18,191 nucleotides of DNA. Origin: Flemingiibacterium sp045635785. Lineage in GTDB: Bacteria; Bacillota; Clostridia; Oscillospirales; CAG-272. Under the pieces are notes generated by a model. The model made no database searches. It was not told the DNA's origin and saw only the letters and a list, made by a program, of their open reading frames with translations. This document shows, one piece after another, positions 12,790 to 18,191 of this stretch. Made by a program: the position numbers and the translations under genes. Where the stretch lies: positions 1-18,191 of the forward strand of contig JAZTWJ010000025.1 in NCBI GenBank assembly GCA_045635785.1, read 5' to 3'. The stretch's first letter is position 1. Each line of letters begins with the position of its first letter.

Positions 12790-13284
12790 ATGCTTTGTAC
12801 AAACTGTAAAACCAATCATGCCACGGTTTTCTATCGGGAAACCATCAACGGCAAAACCACCGAATATGCACTTTGTCCCGATTGTGCCGCAAAGCTCGAT
12901 CTGAACACATCCCTTTCATGGCAAAGCGCGGAAGATCCGTTTTCGTCGCTGTTTGGAAGCCTGCTGTCCCATTCGCGTCGAGCCAAGGAGGAAAAATGCT
13001 GTCCCACATGCGGCGCCCGCTTTGCGGAGCTGACAAAGGCAGGGAAGCTCGGCTGTCCTGCTTGCTACGATGCCTTCGGTGAAGAACTGCTTCCCACGAT
13101 CAGACAGCTTCACGGCACCGCTTCCCATCGCGGACGGGCGCCCCGCCGCTTTGGTGAAAAGCGGCAGCGCGAGAACGAGCTTGCAAGGCTCCGCGTGGAA
13201 ATGAAGAATGCCATTGAGACACAGGCTTTTGAAAAAGCCGCAGAGCTTCGCGATCAGATCCGCGAAATCGAAGGAGGTAAGTGA
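12790..13284 (+). CDS. mcsA: McsA, zinc-binding activator of the McsB arginine kinase
   Basis: This is a 164-residue protein. Four Cys pairs are visible: CTNC at the N-terminus, CPDC near 29, CPTC and CPAC near 75-98, the two zinc-finger units of McsA. A C-terminal UVR-type helix pair follows (ARLRVEMKNAIETQAFEKAAELRDQIREIE). McsA binds and activates the protein arginine kinase McsB and helps it inactivate CtsR. The ATG at 12790 is chosen because the protein then begins right at the first Cys pair and AAGGTG lies 6 nt upstream; a longer in-frame reading from 12712 would translate the leader hairpins. The gene ends 2 nt before mcsB, consistent with translational coupling. Confidence 0.95.
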   Translation: MLCTNCKTNHATVFYRETINGKTTEYALCPDCAAKLDLNTSLSWQSAEDPFSSLFGSLLSHSRRAKEEKCCPTCGARFAELTKAGKLGCPACYDAFGEELLPTIRQLHGTASHRGRAPRRFGEKRQRENELARLRVEMKNAIETQAFEKAAELRDQIREIEGGK

Positions 13285-13286
13285 GC

Positions 13287-14297
13287 ATGGCTTGGTATGA
13301 TAAAATCGGTCCCGAGTCGGACGTAGTCGTATCCTCACGTGTGCGCCTCGCGCGCAATTTAGAGGGTTATCCGTTCCCGTCCGTGGCTTCGGACGCACAA
13401 AATTCCGAAATGATCGGTGAAGTGAGCAAGGCGCTTGCCGCCGCATCGCTGTCCACCGTGGATCCCATCGGCATGAGCCCGGTGCAGATCCACACCTATG
13501 TGGAAAAGCATTACATCTCTCCCGAATTTGCCGCCGCATCTCATCCGCGCGCCCTGCTTTTGGATGAAAAACAACAGATCGCCGTCATGGTTGGCGAGGA
13601 GGATCATGTGCGGATTCAGGCGCTGGCATCCGGTCTTGCGTTAAGCGAAGCCTATGAAACCGCGCGCAGAGTGGATGAACTGCTTGATTCCGATGTAAAG
13701 ATCGCCTACAGCGAAACGCTTGGATATTTGACCCATTGCCCCACCAATCTCGGCACGGCAATGCGCGCCTCCGTCATGCTGCATCTGCCAGCGCTGAAGC
13801 TGGCGGGCAAGCTTCCCGCGCTGATCCGCAATCTGACGAAGCTGGGCATGACCGTGCGCGGCATTTACGGCGAGGGCAGTGAATCTTGTGGCGCGCTGTA
13901 TCAGATCTCCAATTCCGTCACGCTGGGCGTAACGGAGAAGGAGCTGATCGAAAAGTTAGAAGGCGCGGTACGCCGTATCATCGACTCGGAACGCAAGCTG
14001 CGCGACTCTATGAAAAGCGACAGATACGCGAGCCTGTGCGATCGCGTGATGCGTGCGAAAGGCGTTCTGACCGGCGCATATATGCTTAATGTTGAAGAAT
14101 TTATGGAGCTGTGGAGCAATGTGAGATTCGGGGCGGCAATGGGACTGCTTGAGGGCGTCACGTTGCCTGCACTGAACACGCTGCTGATGGATGCCAAGCC
14201 CGCAGGGCTGACGGCGGCATCCGATGTGGACGAAAATACGCCAAGTAGCGAGCTTGCCATTCTGCGAGCAAAGCTTGCAAGGGAGCGACTTGCTTAA
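13287..14297 (+). CDS. mcsB: McsB, protein arginine kinase
   Basis: This is a 336-residue protein of the ATP:guanido phosphotransferase family. It has SSRVRLARN near residue 16, VGEEDHVRIQ near 102 (the NEEDH-type acidic site, with Gly in place of Asn), THCPTNLGTAMRASVMLHLPAL near 150 and GEGSESCGALYQISN near 195. McsB phosphorylates arginines on CtsR and on misfolded proteins; the phosphoarginine tag is read by ClpC-ClpP. The ATG at 13287 is preferred over a GTG at 13281 because AAGGAGG (13271-13277) is then 9 nt away rather than 3. The ribosome binding site lies within the end of mcsA. Confidence 0.97.
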   Translation: MAWYDKIGPESDVVVSSRVRLARNLEGYPFPSVASDAQNSEMIGEVSKALAAASLSTVDPIGMSPVQIHTYVEKHYISPEFAAASHPRALLLDEKQQIAVMVGEEDHVRIQALASGLALSEAYETARRVDELLDSDVKIAYSETLGYLTHCPTNLGTAMRASVMLHLPALKLAGKLPALIRNLTKLGMTVRGIYGEGSESCGALYQISNSVTLGVTEKELIEKLEGAVRRIIDSERKLRDSMKSDRYASLCDRVMRAKGVLTGAYMLNVEEFMELWSNVRFGAAMGLLEGVTLPALNTLLMDAKPAGLTAASDVDENTPSSELAILRAKLARERLA

Positions 14298-14362
14298 AGC
14301 TCTGATCATACATAGACTGCAATTGTCTTTCACACAAGGAAAAAAGAAAGGAGACTTCAACC

Positions 14363-16810
14363 ATGCCAAATAAATTTACAGGAAAAGCAACCAACGTTTT
14401 GAATAAATCCCTTTATCTTGCATCCGAGCTTGGGCACACCTATATCGGAAGCGAGCATCTGCTGCTGGCACTCACCTCGGAGACGGAAGGTGTGGCGGCA
14501 AAGCTACTGGAAACAAGAGGCGTCAGCTTTGACAAGCTGCGCGCCGCCATTGCGGAGAAGGTGGGGACGGGCGAGCGCACCCGCGTCACTCCCAATGATA
14601 TGACACCGCGCACCAAGCGCATCATCGAAAACTCCGCTTATCAGGCGATGCGCTTCGGGCAGAATTATATTGGTACTGAGCATCTTTTGCTGGCGCTTTT
14701 AGCGGAAGCGGACAGCATGGCTGTGCATCTGCTTTCCGATTTCTCCACCTCGGCAAAAGAGCTCGCCGCCGATACCACCGCCTTTATGAACGGCATGCGC
14801 ACCTCCGAAGGCGGAGCTGATGTTCCCGGCGAGGAAGCCGCCCAAAAGCCTGTGGGCGATGCAAAAACCATCGCCAAATACGGCAGAGATCTGACCGCTC
14901 TTGCGAGGGAAGGCAAGTTAGATCCGATCATCGGAAGAAACGATGAGACCGATCGCGTGATTCAAATCCTCTCGCGCCGCACAAAAAACAATCCCTGTCT
15001 CATCGGTGAGCCCGGTGTCGGCAAAACGGCGGTGGTGGAAGGGCTTGCCGAGCGCATCGCAAACGGCGCGGTGCCTGAGACTTTAAGCGGCAAGCGCATC
15101 ATCACGCTGGATATTTCGGGAATGATCGCGGGCGCAAAATACCGCGGCGAATTTGAGGAGCGCATGAAAGCGGTGATGGCAGAGGCGGCGGCAAATCCGG
15201 CGATCATTCTGTTCATCGACGAAATTCACACCATCATCGGCGCAGGTGCCGCCGAGGGTGCGGTGGATGCGGCGAATATTTTGAAGCCTGCGCTTGCACG
15301 CGGCGAAATGCAGGTGATCGGTGCTACCACCATTGGCGAATATCGCAAATATATTGAAAAAGATGCCGCGCTGGAACGCCGCTTCCAATCGGTGTCCGTG
15401 GGCGAGCCTTCGCCCGATGAGGCGGTGCAGATCCTTGCGGGGCTTCGGGACAAGTATGAATCCCATCACAAGGTTAAGATCACCGATGAAGCCATCGAAG
15501 CGGCGGTGAAGCTGTCTGTCCGCTACATTGGCCACCGATTTTTGCCCGACAAGGCGATCGATCTCATCGACGAAGCGGCGTCCAAGCTTCGCATCGCCTC
15601 TCATACCTCACCGCCCGATCTGAAGGAAGCGGAAGCTCGCCTCGAAACCCTTCGCGCGGAGAAGGAGGAAGCCATCAAATCCCAGGATTTCGAGAAGGCG
15701 GCATCTCTGCGCGACGATGAAAAGAAGTTGGCGGACGAATTGGAAGCGAAAAAATCCGCGTGGAAATCGGAACGGGATGACAGATCGCTTTCCGTTGGTG
15801 CGGAGGAAATTGCCGACATCGTGACGGCGTGGACGGGCATCCCCGTCAGAAGGCTGGCGGATGAGGAGGGCGAACGTCTGACAAAGCTTGCGGACATCCT
15901 CAAGGAGAAGGTCATCGGTCAGGATGCGGCGGTGGAATCGACGGCTCGTGCCATCCGACGCGGACGGATCGGACTCAAGGACCCCAATCGTCCCACAGGC
16001 TCGTTCCTGTTCCTCGGCCCGACGGGTGTGGGCAAAACCGAGCTGGCGAGGGTTCTGGCAGACGTGATGTTCGGCGATCGCAGTGCGATGATCCGCGTCG
16101 ATATGTCGGAATATATGGAAAAGCATGCGGTTTCCAAACTGATCGGCTCTCCGCCCGGCTATGTGGGCTTTGAGGAAGGCGGTCAGCTCACCGAAAAGAT
16201 CCGTCGCAAGCCCTATTCGGTGGTGCTTTTCGATGAGATTGAAAAGGCGCATCCCGATGTGTTCAACATTCTGCTGCAAATTTTGGAGGACGGCATTCTC
16301 ACCGATTCTCAAGGACGGCGCGTGGATTTCAAAAACACGATCATTATTTTGACTTCCAACGTGGGTGCGGCAGGCATCGTGGAGAAAAAACGTGCGCTGG
16401 GCTTCGGTTCGCAGGCGGAGGAATCGCCTCAGGAGGGCGTTATGGCGGCTTTGCGTGAAACCTTCAAGCCGGAATTTCTCAACCGTCTTGATGAAATCAT
16501 CGTATTCAACAAGCTTTCGGACGAAGATATTAAAAAGATCGCGCGGATCATGCTTGCGGAAATCCGCACGCGCATCGAGGGCATCGGCGTCAGCATTTCC
16601 TTCGACGAATCGGCGGTGGAGCTTTTGGCGAAGGAGGGCTTTGATCCGGTTTGGGGCGCAAGGCCGCTGCGCCGCGCCATCCAGCGGAAGATCGAGGACA
16701 GCTTTGCCTCGGAAATGTTAGACGGCGGACGCATCAAAGCGGGCAATTCGGTCATCGCGAAGGCGGTGGACGGAGCAATCGTCTACGAGGTCGCTGATAC
16801 AGAAAAATAA
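14363..16810 (+). CDS. clpC: ClpC, ATP-dependent unfoldase of the Clp protease
   Basis: This is an 815-residue HSP100 protein. Two Clp N-terminal repeats span about 3-145, where phosphoarginine binds in the family. The first AAA+ domain has Walker A GEPGVGKT (215-222) and Walker B LFIDEIH. The middle domain has a UVR-like segment (EEAIKSQDFEKAASLRDDEKKL, near 435-457). The second AAA+ domain has GPTGVGKT (552-559), VLFDEIEKAHPD and a sensor GARPLRRAIQ. LGF at 679-681 matches the loop that docks on ClpP. The middle domain is short as in ClpC, not the long coiled coil of ClpB. GAAAGGAG lies 9 nt before the ATG, without the leader hairpin element seen at ctsR and mcsA. It is the last gene of the CtsR operon; radA, which follows clpC in Bacillus, is absent here. 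Confidence 0.97.
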   Translation: MPNKFTGKATNVLNKSLYLASELGHTYIGSEHLLLALTSETEGVAAKLLETRGVSFDKLRAAIAEKVGTGERTRVTPNDMTPRTKRIIENSAYQAMRFGQNYIGTEHLLLALLAEADSMAVHLLSDFSTSAKELAADTTAFMNGMRTSEGGADVPGEEAAQKPVGDAKTIAKYGRDLTALAREGKLDPIIGRNDETDRVIQILSRRTKNNPCLIGEPGVGKTAVVEGLAERIANGAVPETLSGKRIITLDISGMIAGAKYRGEFEERMKAVMAEAAANPAIILFIDEIHTIIGAGAAEGAVDAANILKPALARGEMQVIGATTIGEYRKYIEKDAALERRFQSVSVGEPSPDEAVQILAGLRDKYESHHKVKITDEAIEAAVKLSVRYIGHRFLPDKAIDLIDEAASKLRIASHTSPPDLKEAEARLETLRAEKEEAIKSQDFEKAASLRDDEKKLADELEAKKSAWKSERDDRSLSVGAEEIADIVTAWTGIPVRRLADEEGERLTKLADILKEKVIGQDAAVESTARAIRRGRIGLKDPNRPTGSFLFLGPTGVGKTELARVLADVMFGDRSAMIRVDMSEYMEKHAVSKLIGSPPGYVGFEEGGQLTEKIRRKPYSVVLFDEIEKAHPDVFNILLQILEDGILTDSQGRRVDFKNTIIILTSNVGAAGIVEKKRALGFGSQAEESPQEGVMAALRETFKPEFLNRLDEIIVFNKLSDEDIKKIARIMLAEIRTRIEGIGVSISFDESAVELLAKEGFDPVWGARPLRRAIQRKIEDSFASEMLDGGRIKAGNSVIAKAVDGAIVYEVADTEK

Positions 16811-16821
16811 TCTGTAAATTC

Positions 16822-16863
16822 TCTCCCCCGAGGCTTGCACTTCGGGGGAGAATGTGGTATAAT
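16822..16863 (+). promoter_or_regulatory. Hairpin after clpC overlapping the thioesterase promoter
   Basis: A GC-rich 10-bp stem TCTCCCCCGA/TCGGGGGAGA (16822-16831 with 16842-16851) starts 11 nt after the clpC stop. It lacks a T run on the plus strand, so termination may be incomplete. An extended -10 element TGGTATAAT (TATAAT 16858-16863) follows. A weak TTGCAC (16835-16840), 17 nt upstream, lies inside the hairpin loop. The transcript would begin with a near-perfect hairpin AGCGGATGA/TCATCTGCT (16873-16892), a possible 5'-end stabiliser. Confidence 0.65.
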
Positions 16864-16920
16864 ACTATAAAAAGCGGATGATTTCATCTGCTGCATGACG
16901 AAAAGGGAAGGATCATTTTT

Positions 16921-17310
16921 ATGCTGGAACCAAATCTGACATTCACAAAAACCGAAACGGTATCTCAAAGCAACACCGCTGCCGCGTTGGGAAGCGGCAC
17001 GCTGCCCGTTTACGCAACCCCTGCCATGATTTTGCTCATCGAAGCTACTGCCGCAGAGCTTGCAGCACCGCATTTGGAGGAAGGCTGCACCAGCGTGGGA
17101 ACAAAGCTGGAGATCGAGCATGTGGCAGCCACGCCCGTGGGTGTGGAGGTCCGCGCCGAGGCAAAGCTTGTGGAAATTGATCGCCGCCGTCTCGTTTTTG
17201 AGGTGGAGGTATTTGACAATGCGGGGCTGATCGGAAAAGGTCGTCATGAGCGTTTTATTGTCGCATCCGAAAAGTTTATTGAGAAAACCAACGCAAAAAA
17301 AGCACTTTAA
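16921..17310 (+). CDS. FlK-like hotdog-fold thioesterase
   Basis: This is a 129-residue single-domain protein with motifs of the fluoroacetyl-CoA thioesterase (FlK) family: GSGTLPVYATPAMILLIEATA, SVGTKLEIEHVAATPVG, and VFDNAGLIGKGRHERFIV. Thr33, Glu41 and His67 are spaced 8 and 26 residues apart, exactly as the catalytic Thr42, Glu50 and His76 of FlK, so the active site looks intact. Related proteins are widespread in Clostridia and probably hydrolyse some acyl-CoA; fluoroacetyl-CoA specificity should not be assumed. GGAAGGA lies 8 nt before the ATG, and an extended -10 promoter lies just upstream. No clear terminator follows. Confidence 0.88.
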   Translation: MLEPNLTFTKTETVSQSNTAAALGSGTLPVYATPAMILLIEATAAELAAPHLEEGCTSVGTKLEIEHVAATPVGVEVRAEAKLVEIDRRRLVFEVEVFDNAGLIGKGRHERFIVASEKFIEKTNAKKAL

Positions 17311-17353
17311 CACAAAATTAAAAAACCCGTCACAATTCGTTTTACATATTTAA

Positions 17354-17381
17354 TTTTCAGTTCACATTAAAAGCGTACAAT
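17354..17381 (+). promoter_or_regulatory. Possible promoter of the zinc-ribbon protein gene
   Basis: TTTTCA (17354-17359) and TACAAT (17376-17381) are 16 nt apart, a moderate SigA-like match in A/T-rich DNA upstream of the gene at 17422. The sequence between 17311 and 17421 holds nothing else recognisable. Confidence 0.4.
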
Positions 17382-17421
17382 AATAAATAGGTTCCACAAA
17401 ACGTTTACGGAGGTATGGATC

Positions 17422-17925
17422 ATGGCATTTGAAATAAACACCGATAAAGTCAAGGCGTTTTTTGCGGACGTTTCCGTGAAGGCGCAGGCTGCGGCGCAGA
17501 CCGCTGTCAAAAAGACGGGTGAGGTTGCCGAGTCTGCAAAGCAGGCAATCACGCTCAAGAGTGAACAGCAGAAATTGGAAAGACTGTATACCGAAATGGG
17601 CAAGCTCTATTATAATCAGGAGAACGCCGAGGTTCTTGCCGCGCAGGTTATGGAAATTGATGAGCAAAAGCGCGTAATTGATGAACTGAAGGCACAGATC
17701 GCCGAGTCGAAAGGCAAGACCGTTTGCGCTTCGTGCGGCAAAGAGCTGGAAGAAAATTCGCTGTTTTGCAACGTCTGCGGAGCCAAGCAGGAGCCTAAAA
17801 AAAATATTGCGAATGAACCTTGCGCAGAGAAGGCGGAAGACGCTGAAGGAAGTCGCGGAGAACCGCTTTCTGCCGAGAATTTCATTGCATTCTTCAAGAA
17901 AACCATGGAGAAATATTTCGGTTAA
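17422..17925 (+). CDS. Coiled-coil/zinc-ribbon protein of unknown function
   Basis: This is a 167-residue protein. Residues about 5-97 are predicted helical and rich in Ala, Lys, Glu and Gln with heptad-like spacing (EQQKLERLYTEMGKLYY, VMEIDEQKRVIDELKAQIAE), suggesting a coiled coil. A zinc ribbon follows with Cys102, Cys105, Cys116 and Cys119 (CASCGKELEENSLFCNVCG). An acidic linker and an amphipathic tail (ENFIAFFKKTMEKYFG) end it. No signal peptide or membrane segment is visible. Small proteins of this layout are common in Clostridia without a known role. GGAGG lies 8 nt before the ATG. It is a single-gene unit with a clear terminator behind it. Confidence 0.85.
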   Translation: MAFEINTDKVKAFFADVSVKAQAAAQTAVKKTGEVAESAKQAITLKSEQQKLERLYTEMGKLYYNQENAEVLAAQVMEIDEQKRVIDELKAQIAESKGKTVCASCGKELEENSLFCNVCGAKQEPKKNIANEPCAEKAEDAEGSRGEPLSAENFIAFFKKTMEKYFG

Positions 17926-17939
17926 GTGATAAAAACAGT

Positions 17940-17972
17940 GCCGAGAGCCCTGATAAGCGGCTCTCGGCTTTT
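17940..17972 (+). terminator. Intrinsic terminator after the zinc-ribbon gene
   Basis: A 10-bp stem GCCGAGAGCC/GGCTCTCGGC (17940-17949 with 17959-17968) with a 9-nt loop is followed by TTTT-C-T. It starts 14 nt after the stop codon. Confidence 0.92.
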
Positions 17973-18018
17973 CTATCGTTTGTCTGTTGCAAAAAATCAA
18001 AATATTTTCAAAATCCTC

Positions 18019-18047
18019 TTGACAAATACATCTCATTGTGATATAAT
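18019..18047 (+). promoter_or_regulatory. SigA promoter of the tRNA array
   Basis: A perfect TTGACA (18019-18024) and a perfect TATAAT (18042-18047) are 17 nt apart, with transcription expected a few bases before the first tRNA at 18068. Confidence 0.92.
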
Positions 18048-18067
18048 ACTACTTGTGATGAAAATAT

Positions 18068-18144
18068 GGCCGGGTAGTTCAGCTGGTTAGAACGCTAGCC
18101 TGTCACGCTAGAGGTCGTGGGTTCGAACCCCATCTCGGTCGCCA
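18068..18144 (+). tRNA. tRNA-Asp (anticodon GTC)
   Basis: This is a 77-nt cloverleaf. Acceptor arm GGCCGGG pairs with CTCGGTC (two G-U pairs), the anticodon stem CTAGC/GCTAG holds the loop CTGTCAC with anticodon GTC, and the T-arm contains GGTTCGAACCC. The CCA end is encoded (18142-18144). Confidence 0.96.
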
Positions 18145-18148
18145 TCAC

Positions 18149-18191
18149 GCTGCTATGGCTCAGTCGGTAGAGCGCATCCTTGGTAAGGATG
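18149..18191 (+). tRNA. tRNA-Thr (anticodon GGT), partial at the window edge
   Basis: The first 43 nt of a tRNA begin 4 nt after the tRNA-Asp: acceptor GCTGCTA, D-arm GCTCAGTCGGTAGAGC, and anticodon stem CATCC/GGATG around TTGGTAA, anticodon GGT. The variable loop, T-arm and 3' end lie outside, so it is the second member of an array that continues. Confidence 0.9.

Noticed and set aside
7980..12792. The recurring palindromes considered as a CRISPR array or tandem repeat.
   Set aside because: The copies are dispersed, in both orientations, differ in sequence, have no regular spacers and no cas genes are nearby.

Overview
The window is chromosomal DNA of a spore-forming Gram-positive anaerobe. 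The best guess is class Clostridia, in an Oscillospiraceae/Ruminococcaceae-like lineage. The evidence is spoIIR, a SpoIID-like/peptidoglycan-binding protein operon, a complete CtsR-type ctsR-mcsA-mcsB-clpC operon with textbook CtsR boxes, AGGAGG-type ribosome binding sites, TTG starts and moderately high GC. Genus and species cannot be read from the sequence. No phage, insertion sequence, CRISPR array or integrase was seen.

Layout, left to right. Positions 1-515 (minus) hold the N-terminal part of a Gfo/Idh/MocA oxidoreductase with its own promoter. Positions 679-3026 (minus) are a compact three-gene operon: a transthyretin-like/carboxypeptidase-regulatory-like protein, a protein joining a SpoIID-like domain to three peptidoglycan-binding repeats, and a protein with two more such repeats. 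Positions 3166-3777 (minus) are spoIIR, bracketed by two hairpin terminators. Positions 3891-7777 (minus) are murD, a methionine gamma-lyase/aluminium-resistance-family PLP enzyme and a cation diffusion facilitator, transcribed from a strong promoter in the 7.8-8.0 kb divergent region. Positions 8022-9014 (plus) are an aldo/keto reductase, which shares a convergent terminator with 9079-11695 (minus), a two-gene unit of an FGGY carbohydrate kinase and a GpsA-like dehydrogenase. Positions 12007-16810 (plus) are the CtsR regulon operon. An FlK-like thioesterase (16921-17310), a zinc-ribbon/coiled-coil protein (17422-17925) and the start of a tRNA array (Asp-GTC, Thr-GGT) close the window.

How the genes work together: CtsR represses its own operon, and McsA/McsB (protein arginine kinase) mark proteins for ClpC with ClpP, which is encoded elsewhere. 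SpoIIR and the wall-binding proteins belong to sporulation or the cell envelope. The kinase/dehydrogenase pair looks like a small pathway for a polyol or sugar whose identity cannot be read here.

The most unusual signal is not a gene. Five neighbouring start codons (8022, 10119, 11695, 12225, 12790) share one leader architecture: a purine-rich Shine-Dalgarno-like stretch, then immediately a short perfect hairpin, then exactly 12-13 nt containing a second GGT core, then ATG. The hairpin sequences differ but the geometry is constant. Two of these leaders also share a second GCCC/GGGC hairpin just upstream. This looks like a recurring, possibly mobile or regulatory, palindromic element sitting in ribosome-binding sites.
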